Below, piece after piece: positions 21,574 through 30,804 of a DNA stretch of 64,000 nt (positions are counted from its first letter, which is position 1; each line of letters starts with the position of its first letter). The position numbers were made by a program, and so were the translations under genes. The notes under the pieces are model-generated. The model worked only from the letters and a program-made list of their open reading frames with translations, was not told the origin of the DNA and did no database searches. This DNA comes from an uncultured Bacteroidales bacterium (GTDB lineage Bacteria; Bacteroidota; Bacteroidia; Bacteroidales; Muribaculaceae). The stretch spans positions 31,925 to 95,924 of the forward strand of contig CACYQB010000010.1 of NCBI GenBank assembly GCA_902776435.1, written 5' to 3'.

Positions 21574-21948
21574 ATGGACAAGAATACAAAAAAAATACTT
21601 GACGATGACACCAACGGGCTATTGACATATGAATATATAGCCAATAATATGGGCAACATCGACGCCGATATGCCCGCACTGGTGGATAATATGATAATGA
21701 AGGACCGCACGGGACAGTTTGTAGTGAGCACTGCCCGCTACCTGAATGCAATCGACCGCGAGAAGTTTGCCTCCAGCATCGACCTGCTGGTCAAGGCCGC
21801 TATCGCTAAGGACCGTGACCACGTCTATCTGTCCTATCTTGCCGCCTCGCTGTGGGGTGACGACTTCAAGGAGCGTGCCGCCGAGTTGAGCGCCACTGAT
21901 GACAACTTCCGCCGCATTTACAAGCGCCTGTATCCTGTCGGAATCTAA
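21574..21948 (+). CDS. Small cytoplasmic protein of unknown function
   Basis: I do not recognise this 124-residue protein. It has no signal peptide or membrane segment, is rich in Asp, Lys and Ala, and looks mostly helical (for example REKFASSIDLLVKAAIAKD and KERAAELSATDDNFRRIYKRL). Its start at 21574 follows a TATCTTTG box, and the longer frame upstream is excluded because it would begin before the promoter. The cyclophilin gene starts 30 bases after its stop, so the two may share a transcript. Confidence 0.65.
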   Translation: MDKNTKKILDDDTNGLLTYEYIANNMGNIDADMPALVDNMIMKDRTGQFVVSTARYLNAIDREKFASSIDLLVKAAIAKDRDHVYLSYLAASLWGDDFKERAAELSATDDNFRRIYKRLYPVGI

Positions 21949-21977
21949 TCGGAGTCAAATACAATCCCTATATTGTA

Positions 21978-22697
21978 ATGAGAAAGCACTTTTTATTATC
22001 CCTCGTGATAATGGCCTTCGCGTTTATCATGTGCTCGGCCAGCAACACAGGCATCGAGGGCAACAGCCCTGCAAGTCAAAAAAACAAAGGCAACAAGATG
22101 ACAAAAGTTAAATTGGAGACCTCGATGGGCGACATTGTGTTCGTACTCTTCAACGAGACTCCTCAGCACCGCGACAATTTTATCAAGCTGGTGAAGGAAG
22201 GTTACTATGACGGTGTGCTATTCCACCGCGTGATTAAGGACTTCATGATCCAGACCGGTGACTGCAATTCAAAGAACGCAGGCCCCAACACCATGCTGGG
22301 CGAAGGAGACCCCGGTTATACCATCGAGGCTGAATTTGTTTATCCCAAGTATTTCCACAAGCGTGGAGCCGTTGCAGCTGCCCGCACCCCAGACTTCATG
22401 AATCCCGAGCGCCGGAGCAGTGGCAGCCAGTTCTACATCGTCACGGGCAGGTATTTCAGCAGTGATGACCTGAAGAGGATGTCCGAAAGCAAGGGCATCA
22501 CCATGACCGATGAACAGATTGATGCCTACACCAGCGTGGGCGGCGCCCCTCACCTTGACGGCGAGTATACCGTCTTTGGCGAAGTCATCGAGGGCATGGA
22601 TGTCGTTGACAAAATCCAGAATGCCGAGACCAACCGCGACCTGGGCGACCGTCCCGTCACCGATATCAAGATCATCAAGGCGAGTATTGTGAAATAG
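21978..22697 (+). CDS. Cyclophilin-type peptidyl-prolyl cis-trans isomerase, exported
   Basis: Catalyses proline isomerisation during protein folding. The 239-residue protein has an N-terminal hydrophobic export segment ending AFIMCSASN, with a Cys at 19 that could be lipidated although the lipobox is imperfect. The cyclophilin domain covers residues about 43-239, with the conserved VLFHRVIKDFMIQTGD and GSQFYIVTG motifs. A loop insertion around DDLKRMSESKG is typical of Bacteroidales members. A strong terminator follows. Confidence 0.9.
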   Translation: MRKHFLLSLVIMAFAFIMCSASNTGIEGNSPASQKNKGNKMTKVKLETSMGDIVFVLFNETPQHRDNFIKLVKEGYYDGVLFHRVIKDFMIQTGDCNSKNAGPNTMLGEGDPGYTIEAEFVYPKYFHKRGAVAAARTPDFMNPERRSSGSQFYIVTGRYFSSDDLKRMSESKGITMTDEQIDAYTSVGGAPHLDGEYTVFGEVIEGMDVVDKIQNAETNRDLGDRPVTDIKIIKASIVK

Positions 22698-22731
22698 GTT
22701 ATAAGCCCGAGTTCACACTCGAGATACGGAT

Positions 22732-22774
22732 AGGACTCATAAGCCTTCCTTCGGCTTATGAGTCCTCTTTTTTT
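22732..22774 (+). terminator. Strong intrinsic terminator after the cyclophilin gene
   Basis: A perfect 14-base stem (22732-22745 with 22753-22766) is followed by CTTTTTTTC. Confidence 0.9.
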
Positions 22775-22815
22775 CGGAAAATAGTGTGAAAAACAAAAAA
22801 AATTGGAGAAATGGC

Positions 22816-22845
22816 TTTGTGATTGCGAAAAAATGCCTAAATTTG
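22816..22845 (+). promoter_or_regulatory. Promoter of the DUF349 gene (TTTG-N18-TAAATTTG)
   Basis: TTTG at 22816-22819 and TAAATTTG at 22838-22845 are 18 bases apart, a near-ideal bacteroidal promoter. It lies about 54 bases before the ATG. Confidence 0.75.
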
Positions 22846-22898
22846 GAGTTTGATTATGAACATCAAGCCAATTAGCGCTTGAACTAAACTAAACAATT

Positions 22899-24806
22899 AT
22901 GATGGAACCGCGTGAACAATCTGAATCGATGAACAATCTCGAGAAAGATCAGAACCTGAGCACTGAGCCCCAGACCGAGGCTCAGGAAGTTGTGAGTGAA
23001 GTAGTTAAAGTTGAGGAACCCGTTGCTGAAGAAGCGCCAACACCCGTTTTGGAAGAGACGCCCGCTCCCGTAGCCGAGCAAGCTCCTGCCGAGGAGGTGA
23101 AGGACACCAAACTCGACTTGGCCGGTAAGACCAAGGGCGAGCTGGTGGACATGATGCGCGAATTGGCCACCCGCCCCATAGAGGAAGTCAAGGATGAGGT
23201 GCAAGCCATCAAAGCAGCTTTCTTTGCCCTGCGCCGCGAGGAAGTGGCCAAGGAGAAAGAAGCATTTCTTGCCAACGGTAACGAGGATGGTGATTTCACC
23301 GCTAAGGAGGACACCGACGAGAACAACCTCAAGGAATTGCTCAACGTGCTCAAGGAACGTCGCACCGAGTTCAACGCGGCCCAAGAAGCTAACCGTGAGG
23401 CCAACCTCGAAAAGAAGCGCCAGATCATCAAACTCATCAACGAGATTGCTAACGATCCCGACAACATCAACCGCCAGTTCAACCGCGTGAAGCAGTTGCA
23501 GCAGGACTTCAAGGACGCCGGCGAGGTGCCCGCCAGCGCCGATACCGAGGTATGGAAGGAGTTCCAGCGCGCTACCGAGCGTTTCTACGACGTGTTGAAG
23601 ATGAACAAGGAGCTGCGTGACTACGACTTCAAGAAAAATCTGGAGCTGAAGCAGCAGTTGTGTGAGGACGCCGAAGCCCTTGACGAGGAGCCTGATGTGG
23701 TTTCCGCTTTCAGGAAATTGCAGGAGATGCACAACGAGTGGCGCGAGATAGGTCCCGTTGCCAAGGAGTTGCGAGAAGAACTGTGGGCACGCTTCAAGGC
23801 TGCTTCAAGTGCCATCAACAAGAAATATCAAACCTTCTTTGAGGATCGCAAGAGCAAGGAGAAGGAAAATGCCGACGCCAAGACCGAACTGTGTGAAAAG
23901 ATTGAGGCGATCGAGACCGACAACCTCAAGACTTACACCCAGTGGGACGAAGTGACCAAGCAGATCATCGCCCTGCAAGAGGACTGGAAGAAGTTAGGCT
24001 TCGCATCACGCAAGGCCAACGCCGCCCTATTTGCACGCTTCCGCAAGTCATGTGACGACTTCTTCGGCAAGAAGGCCGAGTTCTTCAAGTCGATGAAAGA
24101 AGAGCTGAGTGCCAACCTGGCTAAGAAAATCGAGCTGTGTGAACGCGCTGAGTCTCTGATGGACTCCACCGAGTGGAAAGAAACCACCGACAAGTTCATC
24201 GAGATGCAGAAGGAGTGGAAGGCCATCGGTCCCGTAGTGAAGAAATACAGTGACAGCGTGTGGAAACGCTTCATCGCCGCATGTGACCACTTCTTCGAGC
24301 AGAAGAAGAAACAGAACGTCAACGTCCACGCTGTAGAGCACGACAACCTGAAGGCCAAGAAGGAAGTTATCGCCACCCTTAAAGCCACCATCGAGGAGGC
24401 TGGCGAAGAAGCAGCCCAGACCGTCCGCGACCTGATGGACCGCTGGCAGAGCATCGGCCACGTTCCCTTCAAGGACAAAGATAAGATCTACGCTCAATAC
24501 CGTGAGTTGATCGACAAGGCGTTTGAGACGCTCAACATGCGTGGTTCACGTCCCAGTGGCGATGGTGGCACCCGTGGTCCCCGCCAGGGCGGCAACGACC
24601 GCGGCCTGAGTGAGCGTGACCGCCTCGTTCGCACCTACGAGCAGCGCATGAGCGAGTTGAAGACCTTTGAGAACAACATGGGCTTCTTGACCGCCAACAC
24701 CAAGAGCGGCAACTCATTAGTCCAGGAGATGGAACGTCGCATCGCCCGTCTCAAGGAAGAGATTGCCGAGTTGGAGCAGAAAATCAAAGATCTGGACAAC
24801 GCATAA
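22899..24806 (+). CDS. DUF349-repeat coiled-coil protein
   Basis: Cytoplasmic 635-residue protein built of DUF349 repeats, a family common in Bacteroidota with unknown biochemical role. After a low-complexity acidic N-terminus rich in Glu, Val, Ala and Pro (about residues 1-65), helical repeats with the signature W-x2-(I/L)G-x-(V/A) appear several times (EWREIGPVAKEL, DWKKLGFASRKAN, EWKAIGPVVKKY, RWQSIGHVPFKDKD). The C-terminal 45 residues form a heptad coiled coil (RIARLKEEIAELEQKIKDL). It is a single-gene transcript with its own promoter. A hairpin lies beyond the stop. Confidence 0.85.
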   Translation: MMEPREQSESMNNLEKDQNLSTEPQTEAQEVVSEVVKVEEPVAEEAPTPVLEETPAPVAEQAPAEEVKDTKLDLAGKTKGELVDMMRELATRPIEEVKDEVQAIKAAFFALRREEVAKEKEAFLANGNEDGDFTAKEDTDENNLKELLNVLKERRTEFNAAQEANREANLEKKRQIIKLINEIANDPDNINRQFNRVKQLQQDFKDAGEVPASADTEVWKEFQRATERFYDVLKMNKELRDYDFKKNLELKQQLCEDAEALDEEPDVVSAFRKLQEMHNEWREIGPVAKELREELWARFKAASSAINKKYQTFFEDRKSKEKENADAKTELCEKIEAIETDNLKTYTQWDEVTKQIIALQEDWKKLGFASRKANAALFARFRKSCDDFFGKKAEFFKSMKEELSANLAKKIELCERAESLMDSTEWKETTDKFIEMQKEWKAIGPVVKKYSDSVWKRFIAACDHFFEQKKKQNVNVHAVEHDNLKAKKEVIATLKATIEEAGEEAAQTVRDLMDRWQSIGHVPFKDKDKIYAQYRELIDKAFETLNMRGSRPSGDGGTRGPRQGGNDRGLSERDRLVRTYEQRMSELKTFENNMGFLTANTKSGNSLVQEMERRIARLKEEIAELEQKIKDLDNA

Positions 24807-24852
24807 CCGCGCCAGTGAGTGCAACCACATCACATTAACGCATTACATTGAC

Positions 24853-24886
24853 CATGCAGAGGGAGTGCGTCAACTCCCCCTGCATG
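24853..24886 (+). terminator. Hairpin after the DUF349 gene, weak terminator
   Basis: CATGCAGAGGGAGT (24853-24866) pairs with ACTCCCCCTGCATG (24873-24886) with one mismatch. No T-run follows, so termination is uncertain. Confidence 0.45.
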
Positions 24887-24925
24887 GGTGATGCGCACAA
24901 CATTAACCACCATTAATACCACCAC

Positions 24926-26323
24926 GTGAAGAGCAAAGGCCGATATGGACAATTCATCAGATTGGTATTCAGTATCATCGATATGCTGATTGCTAACCTG
25001 ACGTTTTTTGCCTCGATGATGCTCTATCGCGGCACGATTCCCACGACCGCAGAACTCTATTCACGTCCCATGTGGCTGGTACTCAATGTGGCGATGATGG
25101 TTTGCGTGTATTTCTACAGCAGCATCCACGAACGCCGCGCGTTCTATGCCGAGCGCGTTGTGGGCCAGGCATTGAAACTCGTGCTCACCCATGCCGGCAT
25201 CTTCATCACACTCTCCACATTCCTGGGCGCCCATAATGCTCCGTGGCAACGTGTGTTGCTGTTCTATGTGCTGTTTTTCATCGTCTTGTCAACTTGGTGG
25301 GTGCTTTCCCGCCAGGTGCTCAAGATATACCGTAACCAGGGTTTCAACTTCAAGCGCGTCATCATCATCGGTGGCGGTACAGTGGGTGTGCGCCTCATTA
25401 ACGAGATGCTGGCAGACCAAGGTTACGGTTATCACATCGTAGGCTTCTTTGACAACAATCCCAAGGCGCGATCAGCCTCTGCTGCCTATCAAGGCACGCT
25501 TGACGATGTGGAGCAATTTGTGAAGACCCACCAGGTGGATGAAATGTTCTGTGCCGTGCCTGATATCGAGGACAACCAGAACGTTTCCCGCATGATCCGC
25601 ATTGCCGATAACAATGCTGTGGATTTCTACTATGTACCCCAATTCGGCAGGACCGTGACACGCCAGTTCGAACTCAGTTCTGTAGGCGATGTCCCCATCC
25701 TTGCTGTTCACCCCTACCCCTTGAAGAACCCCATCAACCGTCTGTTCAAGCGCGCGTTTGACCTGTTGGTTTCAACCATTGCGTTAGTCTTGTCGCCGCT
25801 GGTCATCATTCCTGTAGCCATCGGCATCAAGTTGTCATCACCAGGTCCCATCTTCTTTGTTCAAAAGCGCACCGGCTACCGTGGACAGGCCTTCAACTGC
25901 TATAAATTCCGCACCATGCGTGTGAATGCCGACAGTGACACTTTACAGGCCACCAAAGGTGACCCCAGAGTGACCAAATTCGGCAACTTCCTGCGTCGCA
26001 CAAGTATCGACGAACTGCCCCAATTCTATAATGTGTGGTTGGGCGAGATGAGCATCGTAGGCCCCCGCCCGCACATGGTGGCTCAGACTGAGATGTACAG
26101 CGAACTCATCGACAAGTACATGCTGCGTCACACCATCAAGCCTGGCATTACCGGTTGGGCACAGGTGCGTGGCTATCGTGGTCAGACCGAAGAATTATGG
26201 CAGATGGAAAAGCGCGTCGAGTATGACGTGTGGTATGCTGAAAACTGGACCTTCTTCCTTGACCTCAAAATCATCTTCCGTACGGCATGGAATGCCATCA
26301 AAGGTGAGGATAATGCTTATTGA
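24926..26323 (+). CDS. Undecaprenyl-phosphate glucose phosphotransferase (WcaJ-type)
   Basis: Initiating enzyme of exopolysaccharide or O-antigen synthesis: it transfers a hexose-1-phosphate from a nucleotide sugar to undecaprenyl phosphate at the inner membrane. The 465-residue protein has four N-terminal membrane segments, a CoA_binding_3/Rossmann-like domain (RVIIIGGGTVGVRLI, residues about 137-151), a further membrane hairpin and the C-terminal bacterial sugar transferase domain. There the motifs KFRTMRVNADSD, RRTSIDELPQFYNV, GPRPHMV and GITGWAQVRGYRG are visible. It starts with GTG. No other polysaccharide genes adjoin it, which suggests it serves loci elsewhere. Confidence 0.9.
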   Translation: MKSKGRYGQFIRLVFSIIDMLIANLTFFASMMLYRGTIPTTAELYSRPMWLVLNVAMMVCVYFYSSIHERRAFYAERVVGQALKLVLTHAGIFITLSTFLGAHNAPWQRVLLFYVLFFIVLSTWWVLSRQVLKIYRNQGFNFKRVIIIGGGTVGVRLINEMLADQGYGYHIVGFFDNNPKARSASAAYQGTLDDVEQFVKTHQVDEMFCAVPDIEDNQNVSRMIRIADNNAVDFYYVPQFGRTVTRQFELSSVGDVPILAVHPYPLKNPINRLFKRAFDLLVSTIALVLSPLVIIPVAIGIKLSSPGPIFFVQKRTGYRGQAFNCYKFRTMRVNADSDTLQATKGDPRVTKFGNFLRRTSIDELPQFYNVWLGEMSIVGPRPHMVAQTEMYSELIDKYMLRHTIKPGITGWAQVRGYRGQTEELWQMEKRVEYDVWYAENWTFFLDLKIIFRTAWNAIKGEDNAY

Positions 26324-26370
26324 GGTTTTAGGTTTTAGGTTTTAGGCTTTAGGTTTTAGGGGGTAGTTTC
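26324..26370 (+). repeat. G/T-rich low-complexity run (GGTTTTAGGTTTTAGG)
   Basis: Five or so tandem units of the form GGTTTTA or GGCTTTA begin directly at the WcaJ stop codon. The same motif family occurs at 14051 and 37803. Confidence 0.75.
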
Positions 26371-26394
26371 TATCTAGATTTAGGGGGGGGTAAA

Positions 26395-28251
26395 ATGACA
26401 CGTGAAGAAAATGCTTTGATGTTGTTGAGGAGTTGCTATGGCTACGATAGTTTTCGTGGTCAGCAATGGGACATCATCAGCCATGCGCTTGATGGTGGAG
26501 ACAGCATCGTGCTCATGCCTACGGGCGGCGGCAAGTCACTGTGCTACCAGATACCCGGCCTGATGAGTCAGGAGGGATTTGCTATCGTCATCTCTCCACT
26601 GCTGGCGTTGATGAATGACCAAATCGATGCCTTGCAACAAAATGGTATCCCGGCTCTCGCATTGAACAGTGAGAAAAGCGATAGCGAGAACCGCCAGACG
26701 GTGGAATTGCTCTTGCAGGGCAAGGTTAAACTGCTCTACATTTCACCCGAAAAACTTCTCAGTGAGATTGACCGTTGGTCCAGTGCCATCACGGACAGAA
26801 TCTGTCTGTTTGCCGTCGATGAAGCCCATTGCATCTCGCAGTGGGGACACGATTTCCGCCCCGAGTACACCCAGTTGGGAACACTCAAGCAGCATTACCC
26901 CCATGTTCCCATCATGGCCCTCACGGCCACTGCCGACCGCATAACGCGTGATGACATTGCCCGTCAACTTCACATTCCAGAGGCACGATTATTCATCAGT
27001 TCTTTTGACCGTCCTAACATCTCGCTGAACGTGGTGCAAGGTTCCACAGGAAAGCAAAAATTCCGTCAGATTGTGCAATTCATCAATTTGCACCGTGGCG
27101 AGAGCGGCATCATCTACTGCCTGCGTCGCAAGGACACTGAGAACATGGCCGAAAAACTCACCGCCGCCGGCATTCCTGCCCGTCCCTTCCATGCCGGGAT
27201 GAGCGTGAAAGACAAGCAACAGGTTCAGCGCGACTTCATCAACGACGACCTGAAGGTGGTGTGCGCTACCATAGCCTTCGGCATGGGCATCGACAAGAGC
27301 AATGTGCGTTACGTCATCCATAGCAATATGCCGCGTAACATCGAGGGTTATTACCAGGAAATAGGACGCGCTGGACGTGATGGTCTGCCAGCCGAGGCGC
27401 TATTGTTCTACTCCTATGGTGACGTGGTCACTCTGCAACAGTTTGCCCGGCAATCGGGTCAAGTGCAGGTAAATATGGACAAGTTGCGCAGCATGCAGCA
27501 ATTTGCCGAGAGCGGAGTGTGCCGCCGTCGCATCCTGCTGAGTTACTTCAATGAGCGCTATGACCACGATTGCCACAACTGTGACGTGTGCGACAATCCG
27601 CCTGCGCGATTTGACGGCACGACGTTTGCCCAGATGGCGTTGAGCGCCATCAAGCGTACAGACGAACAGGCGGGCATGTACACCGTGACCGACATCCTGC
27701 GCGGCTGGCGCAAGGCCGAAATCATCGAAAAAGGCTATGACAATTTGAAAACCTTCGGTGTCGGACGCGACCTGACTGTCACTGAGTGGAACGCCTATCT
27801 GTTGCAGATGTTACAGATGGGCTTGTTCGAGGTCGCCTATGACGAAAACAATCACTTGAAAATCACAGAATACGGCAACGAGGTGCTGTATGGCCGACAA
27901 CGCATCGAGCTCAACAAATTTGAACGCCGTGGCTTCAATGTCAAGAAAGCGCCCATTGCCAAGCCATCTGAAATCCCCGACCTCGGCTTCTCAACTACTC
28001 CCGCCAAGCAGATGGACAAGGCGCTGTTTGAGCGGCTGCGCGACGTGCGCAAGGCATTAGCGACAGCGAGCCATATCGCACCCTACATGGTATTCAGCGA
28101 TAAGTCCTTACAGGCAATGGCGACCGAGAAACCGACCACCCAAGCTGAGTTCAGCATCATTTATGGCGTGGGTGACCTCAAGTGCCAAAAGTATTGGCGC
28201 CCCTTCACCGCCGCCATCAACGACTACCTCAATCAGAGCAAGCGACAATAA
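26395..28251 (+). CDS. recQ: ATP-dependent DNA helicase RecQ
   Basis: 3'-5' superfamily 2 helicase acting in recombinational repair. The 618-residue protein has Walker [11 protein letters not shown] near residue 43, the DEAH box with aromatic loop ([17 protein letters not shown]), the helicase C motif [10 protein letters not shown] and a RecQ-type zinc-binding Cys set (C-x-n-CHNCDVC near residues 378-401). A winged-helix region and a C-terminal HRDC-like domain ([13 protein letters not shown]... [12 protein letters not shown]) follow. The order matches the canonical RecQ. The ATG is preceded by a G-rich run and no clear promoter box. Confidence 0.95.
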   Translation: MTREENALMLLRSCYGYDSFRGQQWDIISHALDGGDSIVLMPTGGGKSLCYQIPGLMSQEGFAIVISPLLALMNDQIDALQQNGIPALALNSEKSDSENRQTVELLLQGKVKLLYISPEKLLSEIDRWSSAITDRICLFAVDEAHCISQWGHDFRPEYTQLGTLKQHYPHVPIMALTATADRITRDDIARQLHIPEARLFISSFDRPNISLNVVQGSTGKQKFRQIVQFINLHRGESGIIYCLRRKDTENMAEKLTAAGIPARPFHAGMSVKDKQQVQRDFINDDLKVVCATIAFGMGIDKSNVRYVIHSNMPRNIEGYYQEIGRAGRDGLPAEALLFYSYGDVVTLQQFARQSGQVQVNMDKLRSMQQFAESGVCRRRILLSYFNERYDHDCHNCDVCDNPPARFDGTTFAQMALSAIKRTDEQAGMYTVTDILRGWRKAEIIEKGYDNLKTFGVGRDLTVTEWNAYLLQMLQMGLFEVAYDENNHLKITEYGNEVLYGRQRIELNKFERRGFNVKKAPIAKPSEIPDLGFSTTPAKQMDKALFERLRDVRKALATASHIAPYMVFSDKSLQAMATEKPTTQAEFSIIYGVGDLKCQKYWRPFTAAINDYLNQSKRQ

Positions 28252-28287
28252 GACAACAGGTTACCCTCTTATTCCCAAACAAAGAAA

Positions 28288-29634
28288 TCAGATGATGCCC
28301 GTGAGGTAAAGGAAGATGAAGAAGATGGATACGGGAGCAACGTAACGCAGGCAGAAGATGAGGAACGGCTCCATGACGGTCGGCTTAAGGCGACCACCAT
28401 TGGTCAACTGGTCGTGAACAACCTTGCGGTCGAGAATCCATCCCACATAAACCGCGGTAAACAATCCACCCAAAAGCATAAAGATGTTGCTTGCAGCATA
28501 GTCCATGATATCAAAGATGTTCATGCCCCACATCTTGATGTCATCGAGGACATTAAACGACAAGGCGGCAAGCACAGCAAGCACAAAGGTGAACAATGCC
28601 GTCCACATGATTGCGCGGCGGCGGGACATATTGTGCTCCTCGATCATGAAGGTGATGGGAATCTCGCTGAGCGAAATGGTCGAGGTTAATGAGGCAAAGA
28701 ACACAAGGAGGAAGAAGAGAAATGCCCAGATATATCCACCTGCCATCTGCTGGAATATGCCAGGCAGCACCTCAAAGATGAGGCGAGGTCCCGCTGTGGG
28801 TTCAACGCCAAACGAGAACACAGCCGGGAAAATCATTACGCCCGAGAGAATCGCAACCAACGTGTCGAGTGCCGCCACCGTTGTGGCATCCTTAGTGAGC
28901 GAGGTATCATCCTTAAAATAGGAACTATAAGTCACCAGGCACGAGATACCTATCGAGAGAGACAAGAAGGCCTGACCGAAGGCATCGAGTACGCCACGCA
29001 TGGTCAACTGAGAGAAGTCAGGATAGAAGAGAAAATTCAACCCCTTGGATGCGCCTGGCAACAAGAGTGAATTGACGCAGAAGACAATAAGGATCACGAA
29101 CAGCAACGGCATCATGACGCTCGCCACGCGTTCAATCCCTTTCGCAATGCCTCGGCTCATTACCAGGAAATTAAGGAGAAGGAAAACTACCGTCCACCCG
29201 ACACAGCGCCACGGACTGGCCACTAACGCCGTGAACATGTCACTATACTCTTGAGGCGTGTGCCCTCCGAGTCTGCCGAGGGCAGCTTGGTAGAGGTACT
29301 CGATAATCCAACCGCACACCACGCTATAAAAGCCGATGACGACAAAACTGCCAAAGATGCAGACATAGGTAAACAGGTAATATTTTTTACCGGGAGAGAG
29401 CCGCTTGAGCGCCGCCTTCATGTTGCTATGAGTAGAACGACCGATAATGAACTCACTCAATATCACGGGAATGCCCATCACCAGGATGCAACCGATGTAC
29501 ACCAGGATGAAAGCACCGCCGCCGTTCGCTCCTGCCTCATAGGGGAAGCGCCAAATGTTACCCAAACCCACTGCTGAGCCCACCGCTGCAGCGATAGCGC
29601 CCAAACGTGTCGCAAATCCTACTCGTTTTGCCAT
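28288..29634 (-). CDS. Sodium-dependent transporter of the NSS (SNF) family
   Basis: LeuT-fold sodium symporter of the inner membrane, probably for an amino acid or related amine. The 448-residue protein has about 11-12 hydrophobic helices. The conserved first helix is intact (AAAVGSAVGLGNIWRFPYEAGANGGGAF) together with the sodium-site region of helix 6 (DAFGQAFLSLSIGISCLVTYSSY). A TACTTTTG box on the same strand at 29660-29667 lies 26 bases before the start. It converges with recQ, and I see no terminator between them. The substrate is unknown. Confidence 0.9.
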   Translation of the reverse strand: MAKRVGFATRLGAIAAAVGSAVGLGNIWRFPYEAGANGGGAFILVYIGCILVMGIPVILSEFIIGRSTHSNMKAALKRLSPGKKYYLFTYVCIFGSFVVIGFYSVVCGWIIEYLYQAALGRLGGHTPQEYSDMFTALVASPWRCVGWTVVFLLLNFLVMSRGIAKGIERVASVMMPLLFVILIVFCVNSLLLPGASKGLNFLFYPDFSQLTMRGVLDAFGQAFLSLSIGISCLVTYSSYFKDDTSLTKDATTVAALDTLVAILSGVMIFPAVFSFGVEPTAGPRLIFEVLPGIFQQMAGGYIWAFLFFLLVFFASLTSTISLSEIPITFMIEEHNMSRRRAIMWTALFTFVLAVLAALSFNVLDDIKMWGMNIFDIMDYAASNIFMLLGGLFTAVYVGWILDRKVVHDQLTNGGRLKPTVMEPFLIFCLRYVAPVSIFFIFLYLTGII

Positions 29635-29659
29635 TGTCTATCGTATTTAAGATTTTTCA

Positions 29660-29667
29660 CAAAAGTA
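29660..29667 (-). promoter_or_regulatory. -7 box (TACTTTTG) of the NSS transporter
   Basis: The reverse strand reads TACTTTTG 26 bases before the start codon at 29634. Confidence 0.55.
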
Positions 29668-29757
29668 ACACTAATCCTTGAATCGCACAAAAAAGGAAAA
29701 GAGATTTTGTATCTAGCGCTACGGTTGACCTCAATCCAACATAAATACTGATGCACC

Positions 29758-30081
29758 TTAAAACTGTGGGAGCGGGTCCACATTCCTGGGGCGCTGTTTA
29801 GGCTTTTCCTTACGCTGTGGTTGTTGCCGTTTCTTGCGGGACTTGCCTTTTACTGATACCGATCTTGGTTTGCTCTTTGGTTTTTCATCAGCAACTTGAA
29901 TCGAATCGACCTCAGCCTCAAAGAGTTGCATTTCACTTACCTTAACATCATCAGGGACTGGCGGTTTAGATCTCTTGAAGGTAAACGAAAGAATAAGCAA
30001 CACAGCAATGATGCACAACACAGCAATGGTGCCGCGCCGTTCACGCTTTGTCATTGTAAAAAAGTCTCGACCAGTTGGCAT
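29758..30081 (-). CDS. Small single-pass membrane protein with basic tail (ComEA N-terminus-like)
   Basis: A 107-residue protein of unknown function. The N-terminus MPTGRDFFTMTKRERRG followed by one membrane helix (IAVLCIIAVLLILSF) resembles the N-terminal region of Bacteroidota ComEA-like helix-hairpin-helix proteins. Here the helix is followed only by a Pro/Lys/Arg-rich, presumably periplasmic tail (KGKSRKKRQQPQRKEKPKQR) and no HhH domain. The start at 30081 is inferred from a TATTTTTG box at 30106-30113. A later Met at 30054 is possible. The family link is weak. Confidence 0.55.
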   Translation of the reverse strand: MPTGRDFFTMTKRERRGTIAVLCIIAVLLILSFTFKRSKPPVPDDVKVSEMQLFEAEVDSIQVADEKPKSKPRSVSVKGKSRKKRQQPQRKEKPKQRPRNVDPLPQF

Positions 30082-30105
30082 CCCTATCAATTCTGATTTA
30101 TCGCA

Positions 30106-30113
30106 CAAAAATA
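30106..30113 (-). promoter_or_regulatory. -7 box (TATTTTTG) of the small membrane protein
   Basis: The reverse strand reads TATTTTTG 25 bases before the Met at 30081. This rules out the longer open frame that begins at 30141. Confidence 0.5.
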
Positions 30114-30208
30114 CATCAACTTTGATAATTGACCACCCCACTTTTCAAAAAAACCATCGATAAATCATTTTTTCCTTCAAAAACAATTAATACTTATGAA
30201 AAAATGAG

Positions 30209-30216
30209 TACCTTTG
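30209..30216 (+). promoter_or_regulatory. -7 box (TACCTTTG) of the VanZ-like gene
   Basis: TACCTTTG lies 31 bases before the ATG at 30248. Confidence 0.6.
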
Positions 30217-30247
30217 TCGGTTCAAATTCAGAAAAGACACTTTAGTA

Positions 30248-30706
30248 ATGAAATCTTTCATCCTATCTATACCCAACGGCTTGGCATCAGTAGTTATGGT
30301 GCTGATCGTCATGTTTTTTACTTTTGTAAACAATCCGCTGGGAGTAAACTCACTCAGATTATTCCCCTATGCCGAGCAAGTCGGCCACTTTATACTTTAC
30401 TTTATCACGGCACTTGTATTTATTCTTGATTATGCCAAGACACGCCTGCCGCACCACAGCAAAATCAATCAGGAGATTGCATTTGCCGCCGTGGCATCGG
30501 TGTTGGCGCTGATGATGGAGATTGGCCTGATGATTTACACCAACGGTTACGAATATGATATCAATAACTGGTATGCAGCCAGTGTCGGTGCAGTGTTGGC
30601 ATTCCTGTTCTACCACTTCTGGCTCTTGCATCCGTTCCGTTACTACCTGTATCACTCGATACAGCACCACTGGCGTTATCAACACCGCCGCAAGAAAAAG
30701 AAATAA
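30248..30706 (+). CDS. VanZ-like membrane protein
   Basis: A 152-residue inner-membrane protein with four hydrophobic segments and a His/Arg/Lys-rich C-terminal tail. The arrangement and the region QVGHFILYFITALVFIL fit the VanZ-like family, whose function outside glycopeptide resistance is unknown. It has its own TACCTTTG promoter box. The 99 bases between it and the next gene hold a long palindrome that covers the next promoter and could also fold as a weak transcription end. Confidence 0.65.
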   Translation: MKSFILSIPNGLASVVMVLIVMFFTFVNNPLGVNSLRLFPYAEQVGHFILYFITALVFILDYAKTRLPHHSKINQEIAFAAVASVLALMMEIGLMIYTNGYEYDINNWYAASVGAVLAFLFYHFWLLHPFRYYLYHSIQHHWRYQHRRKKKK

Positions 30707-30733
30707 TCATCAATCGGTTTTATCGTATATTTT

Positions 30734-30776
30734 TAGGCAATATATTTGGACAATTCCAATATATTGCCTAAATTTG
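30734..30776 (+). promoter_or_regulatory. Palindromic operator overlapping the methyltransferase promoter
   Basis: TAGGCAATATATT (30734-30746) and AATATATTGCCTA (30758-30770) are perfect inverted 13-base arms around an 11-base centre. Within them lie the -33 TTTG (30745-30748) and, at the right edge, the -7 box TAAATTTG (30769-30776), spaced 20 bases apart. A protein bound here would occlude RNA polymerase. Confidence 0.7.
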
Positions 30777-30804
30777 TCAAATCCAAACAAATCCATCCAC
30801 CGCT